Assembly (NCBI GenBank): GCA_049997955.1
Contig: JAEBDY010000015.1
Span: 62,001 to 126,000, forward strand
Direction of reading: 5' to 3'
Length of the DNA: 64,000 bases
DNA from: Umezawaea sp049997955
GTDB taxonomy: Bacteria; Actinomycetota; Actinomycetes; Mycobacteriales; Pseudonocardiaceae
Numbering within the stretch: position 1 is the first letter of the stretch; the number at the start of each line of letters is the position of its first letter. Made by a program: the position numbers and the translations under genes. Below are positions 8,163 through 16,449 of the stretch, one piece after another. The notes beneath the pieces were generated by a model, which saw only the letters and a program-made list of their open reading frames with translations, did not search any database and was not told where the DNA came from.

Positions 8163-9800
8163 ATGCAGGTTCAGACCGAGGCCGACTGGGTCTCCCGTTT
8201 CGCAGACGACGTCATCGCCGAAGCCGAACGCCGGGCGCCCGGCAAACCCATCGTCTGCGCGTCCGGCCTGAGCCCGTCCGGCCCGATCCACCTCGGCAAC
8301 CTCCGCGAGGTCATGACGCCGCACCTGGTGGCGGACGAGATCCGCCGCCGCGGCCACGACGTCGTGCACCTGCTGTCGTGGGACGACTTCGACCGGTTCC
8401 GCAAGGTGCCGGTCGGCGTCGACCCGTCGTGGGCGGAGCACATCGGCAAGCCGCTGACGTCCGTTCCCGCGCCGGAGGGCAGCGAGCACCCGAACTGGGC
8501 CGAGCACTTCAAGGCGCCGATGGTCGAGGCGCTCGCCGAGCTGGGCATCGACTACCGGGGCGTCAGCCAGACGGGGATGTACACGTCCGGGGCCTACCGC
8601 GACCAGGTGCTCCTGGCCGTGAAGGAGCGCGCGAAGATCGACGCGGTGCTCGACCGGTACCGCACCAAGGACAAGCCCGCCACGGAGCAGGACGACGAGG
8701 AGCAGTACTTCCCCTACAAGCCGTACTGCTCGGTGTGCGACCGCGACCTGACGACGGTCACCTCCTACGACGACGAGACGACCGAGCTGTCGTACACCTG
8801 CGTGTGCGGCCACGCCGAGACGGTGCTGCTCAGCGAGCACACGCACGGCAAGCTCGTGTGGAAGGTCGACTGGCCCATGCGCTGGGCGTACGAGGGCGTC
8901 GTGTTCGAACCGTCCGGTGTGGACCACTCGTCCCCCGGCTCGTCGTTCGTCGTGGGCGGCCAGATCGTGCGCGAGGTGTTCGGCGGCAAGCAGCCGATCG
9001 GCCCGATGTACGCGTTCGTCGGCATCTCCGGCATGGCGAAGATGAGCAGCTCCAAGGGCGGCGTGCCCACGCCCGGTGACGCGCTGGAGATCATGGAGGC
9101 CCCGCTGGTGCGCTGGCTGTACGCGCGCCGCAAGCCCAACCAGTCGTTCAAGATCGCGTTCGACCAGGAGGTCCAGCGCACCTACGACGAGTGGGACGCG
9201 CTGGAGCGCAAGATCGCCGACGGCACGGTGGTCGCCGTGGACGCGCTCGCGCACGACCGCGCGGTCCGCACGGCCGCCGGTCCCCTGCCGAGCACGCCGA
9301 CCCCGATCGCCTACCGCACGCTGGCGTCCATCGTGGACATCACCACCGGCGACCCGGAGCAGACCCTGCGCATCGTGCGGGACCTCGACCCGGAGCGCCC
9401 GGTGTCCTCGCTGGAGGAGGTCCGCCCGCGCCTCGACCGCGCGGCGCGCTGGATCACCACGCAGGTGCCCGCCGAGCAGCGCACCCGCGTGCGCGAGCAC
9501 GCCGACGTGGAGCTGATCGGGTCCCTGGACGAGCAGCGGCGGGAGTCGCTGCGGCTGCTGGTGGCGGGCCTGGACGACCACTGGTCGCTCGACGGCCTCA
9601 CCACGCTGGTCTACGGCGTGCCGAAGGTCCAGGCGGGCCTCGAACCGGACGCCAAGCCGACGCCGGAGCTGAAGGTCGCGCAGCGCACGTTCTTCGCGCT
9701 GCTCTACCGCCTGCTGGTCGGCGTCGAGACCGGCCCGCGGCTGCCCACCCTGCTGCTGGCCGTGGGCGCGGACCGCGTCCGCAAGCTGCTGTCGGCCTGA
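8163..9800 (+). CDS. lysS: Class I lysyl-tRNA synthetase
   Basis: This 545-aa protein charges tRNA-Lys with lysine. It belongs to the archaeal-type class I enzymes, not the class II LysRS of most bacteria. The class I signatures are the HIGH-equivalent HLGN (43-46, in SGPIHLGNLREV) and the KMSKS-equivalent KMSSSKG (about 294-300). A Cys-rich zinc insertion (CSVCDRD ... CVCGHAE) lies between them. Some actinomycetes carry this gene instead of, or besides, class II lysS. The start lies 32 nt after the previous stop without an obvious strong RBS. The gene name is the conventional one for the class I form. Confidence 0.93.
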   Translation: MQVQTEADWVSRFADDVIAEAERRAPGKPIVCASGLSPSGPIHLGNLREVMTPHLVADEIRRRGHDVVHLLSWDDFDRFRKVPVGVDPSWAEHIGKPLTSVPAPEGSEHPNWAEHFKAPMVEALAELGIDYRGVSQTGMYTSGAYRDQVLLAVKERAKIDAVLDRYRTKDKPATEQDDEEQYFPYKPYCSVCDRDLTTVTSYDDETTELSYTCVCGHAETVLLSEHTHGKLVWKVDWPMRWAYEGVVFEPSGVDHSSPGSSFVVGGQIVREVFGGKQPIGPMYAFVGISGMAKMSSSKGGVPTPGDALEIMEAPLVRWLYARRKPNQSFKIAFDQEVQRTYDEWDALERKIADGTVVAVDALAHDRAVRTAAGPLPSTPTPIAYRTLASIVDITTGDPEQTLRIVRDLDPERPVSSLEEVRPRLDRAARWITTQVPAEQRTRVREHADVELIGSLDEQRRESLRLLVAGLDDHWSLDGLTTLVYGVPKVQAGLEPDAKPTPELKVAQRTFFALLYRLLVGVETGPRLPTLLLAVGADRVRKLLSA

Positions 9801-9892
9801 CCGGCGCGCGGGGGCTCGCCGACCGGCGGGTCCCCGCGGTCGGCTTGCGGGAAAACGCGAGTCCACGGCGGGTCGGCGTATAGCGTGCGGGG

Positions 9893-12412
9893 GTGCAGAT
9901 CCCGTGGAGGGCCGCGCCGCGGGCGGCCCTGTCCAGTCCCCTGACCCTCCTGGTCAGCGTGGCGACCGCGCTGCTGCTCAGCTTCGTCGTGTCGGCCGCC
10001 GTGATGCACTCCTCGGCGGCCGGTGGCGCCGCCGTCGTCTACCAGGAGGGGCGGCTGTGCGAGCAGAACCTGCACCCCGTCCTGGACGGTGACGGGTTCA
10101 CGCCCGCGGGCGCGCAGCGGGTCGTGGACGTCGCGCGCGCCGAGTCCGGCGGCCAGGCCGTGCTGCCCGCCCTCTACACGTCGATCGTGCGGCCCGACTA
10201 CGCCGGGCTCGCCACGTGGGCGCGCTTCGGCCACCGCGAGGGCGCGACCGACCACCTGACGGTGCTCCAGGGCGGCGGCAAGGACGGCCTGTGGGTGCCG
10301 AAGAGCATCGCCGACGCCGCGAACGTGAAGCTCGGCGACCGCGGCGAGAACGGCGCGCTGCCCCCGGTCACCGCGATCTACGCCGACCTCGACGACCCGC
10401 TCGACCCGTGGTGGTGCACGGAGCGCACGACGGTCGTCCGCAACACCCTCGGCGGTGACGGCCAGGTCGCCTCGGTCGTGTGGCTGCCCAGCGCCGAGTC
10501 GTTCCAGCGGCTCCCGCCGCGGCTCAACTCCTCGACCTCCGTCACGCTGCGCTTCCCGCAGGACGACGTCCCGCGCACGGCCGACGCGGCGCAGGCGCTG
10601 CTCACCGGCGGCGGCGCGCGGGTCGACCGGATCGTCGCGCGGATCGACGAGGCCAAGCTCACGAAGGGCTCCTACCTCGCCGGCCCCGTCGAGGCGGCCC
10701 GGCAGACCAGCGCCAACGTGGGCTCGGCGATCCTCCCGCTGACCCTCATCAGCCTGCTCATCGGTCTCGCCGGGGTCGGCACCACGACCGTCCAGTGGGC
10801 GCAGCGGCGCCACACGGAGCTGCGGATGCTGTGGTGCCGCGGTTCCGGTCCCCTCGCCCTCGGCGGGCGTGCCGTGCTGGAACTGGGGACGCCGCTGGTC
10901 GTCGGCGGCGTGCTCGGCCTGGGTGTCGCGCGGCTGCTGCTGCCGGTGTACGCGCCGTCCTCGGCGCTGGGCGCCGGTGTCACGGCGCGGGCCGCGCTCG
11001 CGGTGGTCGCCGTGGTCGCCGCGTCCGTGCTGGTCGTCGTGCTGGTCGCCGCCGTGCGCGCGCACCGGACGTTCCAGACCGCGCCCGTCGTGACGCGCAG
11101 CCGAACCCGGCGGGTGGCGGCGGCGGTGCCGTGGGAGCTGGCGACCGCGGGCCTGGCGTGGCTGGCCTGGAACCGGCTGATCACCACGGGTCTCGGCACG
11201 GACCAGAAGCTCGCGTCGCTGCCGAAGATCGACGCGGCGGCGCTGGCGTTCCCGCTGCTGGTGGTGCTCACGACGGCGCTGGTCGCGGCACGGGTCGTGC
11301 GGCTCGCGCTGCGGTTGTCGCACCGGGCGAACCTGTGGCGCGCGCCCGCCGCCCAGCTCGCCGTGCGGCGGCTGGCCGCGGCGGCGGGTCCGGTGACGGG
11401 CGTGCTGCTCGTGGGCGTGCTGGCCATCGGCACGATCGCGGTGGGCACGAGCGTCGCGACGGCGCAGAAGTCGTCGTTGCAGGAGAAGTCCGGCATGTTC
11501 GTCGGCGCCAACAGCACCGTGCAGATCAGCATGGACATGGCAAGGGGCCGCGTCGAGATGCCCGCCGAGCTGCACGGCACCACGACCCTGGTCGGTGTCA
11601 ACAAGACCGCGCTGGTGGTCGACCCGGAGACGTTCACCGACGGCGCGTGGCTCGGCGCCAACGACCCGGAGGCGCTGCGCACGACGTTGCGCGGCCTGAA
11701 GCGCACGGGCGCGGTGGCCCCGGCGATCCGGCTGGGCCGCACCCCGGACACCGAGGTGCGCCTCGGGGGTCTGCCGCAGCTGGACCCGGTCGAGCGGCTC
11801 GACTCCTTCCCCGTGCTGGGCACCCGCGGCTACGTCCTCGTGCGGGAGTCGGTCCCGGCGGTCGAGCAGGTCGGCTCGTGGCACCTGTGGTCGACCAAGC
11901 CGCTGGCCGAGCTGACCGGACCGCTGCGGGCCGCCGGGATCCGCTACACCAACGCCCAGAACCGCGCGACCGTCCTCGACGGACTGCCGTTCCTGACGAT
12001 CGAGTGGACCTTCGGGTTCGTCACGGCCATCGGCGTGGTGCTCGCGGTGGTCGCCGCCATCGCGCTGCTGCTGGCGATCGAGGTGCGGCGCAGGCAGAAC
12101 GCCGTGTCCGGCGCGCTGAGCGCCCGGATGGGGATGCGCTGGCGGTCCCTGCTGGGCAGCCACCTCCTGGAGCTGGGGGCGCTCGCGCTCGTGGCGGTCG
12201 CCGTCGGCGGCACGGCCAGCGCCATCAGCGCCGGGTTCGCCGTGCCCGAGCTGGACCCGGCCCCGTGGCTCACGCCCTCCCCCGTCCTGCCGAACCTGCT
12301 GCCGCTGCTGCTGACCACCACGGGCGTGACCGCGCTCGTGGTGGTCGTGGCGGCGTGGACCGCCCTGCGCACCGCGCGCGCCGCCCGCATCGGGGAGCTG
12401 ATCCGTGGCTGA
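9893..12412 (+). CDS. ABC transporter permease, FtsX/MacB-like, duplicated membrane domain
   Basis: A permease of 839 aa. The N-terminal helix (about 13-40) is followed by a large extracytoplasmic domain to about 275. A first block of membrane helices starts at GSAILPLTLISLLIGLAGVG, more helices follow around residues 320-390 and 440-460, then a second periplasmic part and a C-terminal four-helix block ending TALRTARAARIGELIRG. This is the ABC3/FtsX class, which acts as a mechanotransmitter or lipid/peptide exporter rather than an importer. It overlaps the first ATPase gene by 8 nt and has two dedicated ATPases. The GTG at 9893 is 8 codons before the first helix. Confidence 0.85.
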   Translation: MQIPWRAAPRAALSSPLTLLVSVATALLLSFVVSAAVMHSSAAGGAAVVYQEGRLCEQNLHPVLDGDGFTPAGAQRVVDVARAESGGQAVLPALYTSIVRPDYAGLATWARFGHREGATDHLTVLQGGGKDGLWVPKSIADAANVKLGDRGENGALPPVTAIYADLDDPLDPWWCTERTTVVRNTLGGDGQVASVVWLPSAESFQRLPPRLNSSTSVTLRFPQDDVPRTADAAQALLTGGGARVDRIVARIDEAKLTKGSYLAGPVEAARQTSANVGSAILPLTLISLLIGLAGVGTTTVQWAQRRHTELRMLWCRGSGPLALGGRAVLELGTPLVVGGVLGLGVARLLLPVYAPSSALGAGVTARAALAVVAVVAASVLVVVLVAAVRAHRTFQTAPVVTRSRTRRVAAAVPWELATAGLAWLAWNRLITTGLGTDQKLASLPKIDAAALAFPLLVVLTTALVAARVVRLALRLSHRANLWRAPAAQLAVRRLAAAAGPVTGVLLVGVLAIGTIAVGTSVATAQKSSLQEKSGMFVGANSTVQISMDMARGRVEMPAELHGTTTLVGVNKTALVVDPETFTDGAWLGANDPEALRTTLRGLKRTGAVAPAIRLGRTPDTEVRLGGLPQLDPVERLDSFPVLGTRGYVLVRESVPAVEQVGSWHLWSTKPLAELTGPLRAAGIRYTNAQNRATVLDGLPFLTIEWTFGFVTAIGVVLAVVAAIALLLAIEVRRRQNAVSGALSARMGMRWRSLLGSHLLELGALALVAVAVGGTASAISAGFAVPELDPAPWLTPSPVLPNLLPLLLTTTGVTALVVVVAAWTALRTARAARIGELIRG

Positions 12413-13067
12413 CGTCCTGACCGCCGTGGACGTGCGCGTCGACTACCGCACGCCCGGCGGCACCGTGACCGCCGTCGGCGGGGTGTCGGTGGTCGTGCCG
12501 CCGACCGGGATCACCGTGCTGGCCGGGCCTTCTGGCTCGGGCAAGTCGACGATGCTGCGGGTGCTGAGCCTCGTGGAGCGCCCGACGTCCGGCACCGTCG
12601 CGCTGCACGGCGCGGAGACGACGACGCTGTCCGCGCGCCGCCGCCGGGCGCTGCGGCGCACCGAGGTGGCGCTGGTCTTCCAGAACCCGGCGGACAACCT
12701 CATCGCGCACCTGACCGTGGGCGAGAACCTGCGGGCGGCCGCGCAGGCGGCCGGTCGCCCGGACCGCGCGGAGGAGGTGCTGGAGCGGCTGGGGTTGCCC
12801 GGCACGGTGGCGTGGCGGGTGCCCGCGCTGTCCGGCGGGCAGCAGCAGCGCCTGGCGTTCGGCTGCGCCCTGGCCCGCGGCGCGTCCGTGGTGCTGGCCG
12901 ACGAACCCACCTCGCAGCTGGACTCCGCGTCGGCGGACCTGGTGCTGGAGACCCTGGTCGACCTCGCCGGACGAGGGGTGCCGGTGGTGGTCGCGTCGCA
13001 CGACCCGAGGCTGGTCGCGCTGGGCACGACGAGGATCGACCTGAGGAACGGACTGGTGGCGGTGTGA
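12405..13067 (+). CDS. ABC transporter ATP-binding protein (LolD/MacB type)
   Basis: The 220-aa ATPase has Walker A GPSGSGKST, Q-loop VFQNPADNLIAHLT, signature LSGGQQQRLAFG, Walker B VVLADEPTSQLDS and switch His in ASHD. It is the partner of the preceding FtsX-like permease, whose end it overlaps by 8 nt, and it overlaps the second ATPase by 4 nt (GTGA). Two non-identical ATPases suggest an asymmetric nucleotide-binding pair serving one large permease with duplicated membrane domains. Confidence 0.9.
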   Translation: MADVLTAVDVRVDYRTPGGTVTAVGGVSVVVPPTGITVLAGPSGSGKSTMLRVLSLVERPTSGTVALHGAETTTLSARRRRALRRTEVALVFQNPADNLIAHLTVGENLRAAAQAAGRPDRAEEVLERLGLPGTVAWRVPALSGGQQQRLAFGCALARGASVVLADEPTSQLDSASADLVLETLVDLAGRGVPVVVASHDPRLVALGTTRIDLRNGLVAV

Positions 13068-13729
13068 GCGCGCTGGAGGCGGTCGACGTCCGCCGTGCCT
13101 TCTCCCACCCGAGTGGGCCGGTGGCGGTGCTGCGCGGTGTGACGCTGGCGGTCGGCGCGGGTGAGCTGGTGACGCTGTCCGGGCCGTCGGGGTCGGGCAA
13201 GAGCGCGCTGATCACGGTGCTGTGCGGGTTCGACCGGCCGGACTCCGGGGAGATCAGGCTCGCCGGGCGCGCGCTGGCCGGGCCGCCGTCGTGGCGGACG
13301 TGCGCGGTGCTGCCGCAGGCGATGGGCCTGTCCGGTGAGCTGACGCTCGCGGAGAACGTGGCGCTGCCGCTGCGGCTGGGCGGGCGCCGCCGCAAGCTCG
13401 GCACGGTGGTGGACGACCTGCTCTCGGAGCTGGGCATCGACCACCTGGCGCACCGCTACCCGGCCGAGGTGTCCTACGGGCAGCAGCAGCGCGCGGCGCT
13501 GGCGCGCGCCGTGGTGGTGGAACCGGTGGTGCTGCTCGCGGACGAGCCGACCGCGCACCTCGACCAGCGCAGCGCCCCGACCGCGATCGGGGTGCTGCGC
13601 CGTGCCGCGGACAACGGGTCGGCGGTGCTGATCGCCACGCACCACGAGGACGTGCACGCGGCGGCGGACCGGACCCTGGTCCTGGCGAACGGCGTGATCG
13701 AGTCCGCCGGGCCGGTCCGCGCCGCGTGA
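13064..13729 (+). CDS. ABC transporter ATP-binding protein, second subunit
   Basis: A second ATPase of 221 aa with Walker A GPSGSGKSA and Walker B VVLLADEPTAHLDQ. The signature region is degenerate: VSYGQQQRAALARA lacks the usual LSGGQ core (SYGQQ instead of SGGQ). It also has the unusual Q-loop VLPQAMGLSGELT. With a normal first ATPase this pattern is typical of heterodimers in which one ATP site is weakened. The GTG at 13064 overlaps the previous stop; a longer frame reaching back to 12812 would cover most of that gene's end and is not supported. Confidence 0.88.
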   Translation: MSALEAVDVRRAFSHPSGPVAVLRGVTLAVGAGELVTLSGPSGSGKSALITVLCGFDRPDSGEIRLAGRALAGPPSWRTCAVLPQAMGLSGELTLAENVALPLRLGGRRRKLGTVVDDLLSELGIDHLAHRYPAEVSYGQQQRAALARAVVVEPVVLLADEPTAHLDQRSAPTAIGVLRRAADNGSAVLIATHHEDVHAAADRTLVLANGVIESAGPVRAA

Positions 13730-13733
13730 GCGG

Positions 13734-15371
13734 TCAGGTTCCCAGCACGCCGTCCAGCACCTGCTGGGCCTCCTGCTGCAACAGCGCGAGGTGCTCCGGG
13801 CCCTTGAAGGACTCGGCGTACAGCTTGTACACGTCCTCGGTCCCCGACGGCCGGGCGGCGAACCAGCCGGACTCCGTCACGACCTTCAGCCCGCCGACGG
13901 CCGCGCCGTTGCCGGGCGCGTTGGTGAGCCGGTCGAGGATCTTCTCCCCCGCGATCTCCTCCACGGCCACCTGGTCCGGCGACAGCGCGCCCAGGGCCGC
14001 CTTCTGCGCACGGGTGGCGGGCGCGTCGATCCGGGCGTACGTCGGGTCGCCGAGCTTCGCCGTCAGCTCCCGGTACCTCTCCGACGGCGACTTCCCGGTC
14101 ACCGCGATGACCTCCGACGCCAGCAGCGCCAGGATCAGCCCGTCCTTGTCCGTCGTCCACACCCGCCCGTCGCGGCGCAGGAACGACGCGCCCGCGCTCT
14201 CCTCGCCGCCGAACGCGATCGAGCCGTCCAGCAGGCCCGGCACGAACCACTTGAACCCGACGGGCACCTCGACCAGCCGTCGTCCGAGGTCGGCGGCGAC
14301 GCGGTCGATGATCGACGAGCTGACCATCGTCTTGCCGATGGCGGCGTCGGCGGCCCAGCCGTCGCGGTGCGAGTACAGGTAGTCGATCGCCACGGCGAGG
14401 AAGTGGTTCGGGTTCATCAGGCCGCTGTCGGGCGTCACGATGCCGTGCCGGTCGGAGTCCGCGTCGTTGCCGGTGGCCACGTCGAACTCGGCCCGCCGTT
14501 CGATCAGCGACGCCATGGCGTGGGGCGAGGAGCAGTCCATCCGGATCCGCCCGTCCCAGTCCAGCGTCATGAACCCGAACGTCGCGTCAACGTTCGGGTT
14601 CACCACGGTCAGGTCGAGGCCGTGCCGGTCGGCGATCTCGCCCCAGTACGCCACGCTCGCGCCGCCCAGCGGGTCGGCGCCGATCCGCACGCCCGCCGAG
14701 CGGATGGCGTCCAGGTCCACGACGGACGGCAGCTCGGACACGTACAGGTCGAGGAAGTCGAACGGCTTCGCGGCCTGGCGCGCGCGGGAGATCGGGATGC
14801 GCTTGACGCCGACCAGGCCCGCTTCGAGCAGCTCGTTGGCGCGGTCCTGGATGCCCTTGGTGATGGTCGAGTCGGCCGGGCCGCCGTCCGGCGGGTTGTA
14901 CTTGAAGCCGCCGTCCTCCGGCGGGTTGTGCGACGGCGTCACGACGACGCCGTCCGCGAGGCCGTCGGTGCGGCCTTCGTTGTGGGTGAGGATCGCCAGC
15001 GAGATGGCGGGCGTGGGCGTGTAGCCCTCTCGGCTGTCGACGAGCACCTGCACGTCGTTGGCGGCGAACACCTCCAGCGCGGTGACGAACGCCGGTTCGG
15101 ACAGCGCGTGCGTGTCGCGGCCGAGGTACAGCGGCCCGGTCACGCCTGCGCGCGCCCGGTGCTCGCACACCGCCTGCGAGGCGGCGGCGATGTGGTCGTC
15201 GGTGAAGCCGATCCTCAACGCCGACCCGCGGTGACCAGAGGTGCCGAAGGCGACCCGCTGCTCGGCGACCGACGGGTCCGGGTGCTCCGCGTAGTACGAC
15301 GTGATCAGGTGCGCGACGTCGACCAGGTCGGCTCGCGTCGCGGGCTGACCGGCACGCGGGTGGACTGCCAC
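13734..15371 (-). CDS. pgm: Phosphoglucomutase (alpha-D-glucose phosphate-specific)
   Basis: The 545-aa enzyme interconverts glucose 1-phosphate and glucose 6-phosphate, feeding glycogen, trehalose and cell-wall sugar synthesis. Visible family elements are the N-terminal VAFGTSGHRGSALR, the catalytic phosphoserine loop TPSHNPPEDGGFKYN, the metal-binding GNDADSDRHGIV (D-x-D-x-D), the sugar-specificity loop GGEESAGASFLRRDG and the phosphate-binding ARPSGTEDVYK near the C terminus. Length and order match the bacterial Pgm family. It converges on the ABC ATPase with a 4-nt gap. Confidence 0.95.
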   Translation of the reverse strand: MAVHPRAGQPATRADLVDVAHLITSYYAEHPDPSVAEQRVAFGTSGHRGSALRIGFTDDHIAAASQAVCEHRARAGVTGPLYLGRDTHALSEPAFVTALEVFAANDVQVLVDSREGYTPTPAISLAILTHNEGRTDGLADGVVVTPSHNPPEDGGFKYNPPDGGPADSTITKGIQDRANELLEAGLVGVKRIPISRARQAAKPFDFLDLYVSELPSVVDLDAIRSAGVRIGADPLGGASVAYWGEIADRHGLDLTVVNPNVDATFGFMTLDWDGRIRMDCSSPHAMASLIERRAEFDVATGNDADSDRHGIVTPDSGLMNPNHFLAVAIDYLYSHRDGWAADAAIGKTMVSSSIIDRVAADLGRRLVEVPVGFKWFVPGLLDGSIAFGGEESAGASFLRRDGRVWTTDKDGLILALLASEVIAVTGKSPSERYRELTAKLGDPTYARIDAPATRAQKAALGALSPDQVAVEEIAGEKILDRLTNAPGNGAAVGGLKVVTESGWFAARPSGTEDVYKLYAESFKGPEHLALLQQEAQQVLDGVLGT

Positions 15372-15428
15372 GGGTTCTCTCCTCGCTCTGGGCTGCGGGT
15401 GAAGCAGACCCCTACGCGCCCACCGAGG

Positions 15429-16436
15429 TCAAGGGGACACGTCGGGCTCGGCCTCGACGATCTCCGCGTCCAGGATGTCCACGATCGGGATCGTGTCGTC
15501 GCGCTCCGCCTTCGCGGTCGACAGGAGCGCGTCGTCGACGATGCCGTACTTCTCCTGGAGGTGCCGTTTGCGGTACGCGTGCTCGGCGTCGTCCACGACC
15601 CGCGACAGCGTCTTCGCGTTCAGGCCGGCCCCGATCAGCACGCCGACCACGGGCACGGCCTGGCCGAGCTTGCGCTGGGTGAGCCGCATCCCGAGCTGCG
15701 CGTAGACCTGCTCGACGACCTTGGTGACGACGTTCTGCCGCAGCTGGTCCCACGTCGCCTTGCGGGCCAGGCCCTGGACGAGCTTGTTCAGCTCCAGGTA
15801 GGCGGCCGCCTTGGTCACGTCCGACGACGTGCCGAGGTTCAGCACGCCCAGCGCGAACACCTGCTCCTCGGGCCTGGTCAGGTCGTAGCCGTAGTAGGCC
15901 GCCACGTGGGCGACCGCCCGCTGGCTCGCGACCAGCACCGCGGCGGCGTCTGCGGCCATCGCGCCGACCACGACGCCCGCGCCCGGCGCGCCACCGGACG
16001 CGAGCCCGAGCAGCTCGCCGCCGGAGACCGCGAGACCGGCGGCGGCGCCCTGCACCGTGGAGGCGGTGATGTAGGCGATGTCGAGCCGGGGCTTCACCTC
16101 GTCCATCACGCTGAGCGGCAACTTGCGGATGTCCTCGATGGTCTCCACGGCGTGGCCGTCCTTCTGGAACGCCTTCACCACCGCACCGGACCGGACGCTG
16201 GCCCGCGCGGCGCGCGACCCGAGGTCGGTGAAGCCGCCGAGCGCCTTCATCAGCAATCCCTGGAACTTGTCCGAGCCGGGGATCGAGTCGATGCGGCGCT
16301 TGGCGACCTCACCGGTCTTCTGGAGGCGGTCCCGCACGAGGGCGGGCAGCAGCGAGCGCTCGGCGGGGCGCTCGCCCTCGATGAGAGCGTCCCACGCCTT
16401 GCCGTCGTACTCGGACATCTCGCTGCGAAACGACAT
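15429..16436 (-). CDS. EcsC-family protein
   Basis: Its 335-aa product is dominated by the EcsC domain (about residues 60-310), with the hallmark alternating helical segments including AGVVVGAMAADAAAVLVASQRAVAHVA and the late GQAVPVVGVLIGAGLNAKTLSRVVDDAEHAYRKR, split by hydrophobic patches that look peripheral rather than clearly transmembrane. EcsC was named after a Bacillus operon affecting secretion, but its biochemical role is unknown. Here it lies 13 nt after a MacB-like permease on the same strand and may share its transcript, echoing the EcsAB ABC context. Confidence 0.8.
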   Translation of the reverse strand: MSFRSEMSEYDGKAWDALIEGERPAERSLLPALVRDRLQKTGEVAKRRIDSIPGSDKFQGLLMKALGGFTDLGSRAARASVRSGAVVKAFQKDGHAVETIEDIRKLPLSVMDEVKPRLDIAYITASTVQGAAAGLAVSGGELLGLASGGAPGAGVVVGAMAADAAAVLVASQRAVAHVAAYYGYDLTRPEEQVFALGVLNLGTSSDVTKAAAYLELNKLVQGLARKATWDQLRQNVVTKVVEQVYAQLGMRLTQRKLGQAVPVVGVLIGAGLNAKTLSRVVDDAEHAYRKRHLQEKYGIVDDALLSTAKAERDDTIPIVDILDAEIVEAEPDVSP

Positions 16437-16449
16437 CCCACCAACCTAC

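Noticed and set aside
9704..12163. Long minus-strand frame opposite the FtsX-like permease
   Set aside because: Low-complexity Arg/Gln/His composition and no family pattern; the + strand gene is clear.
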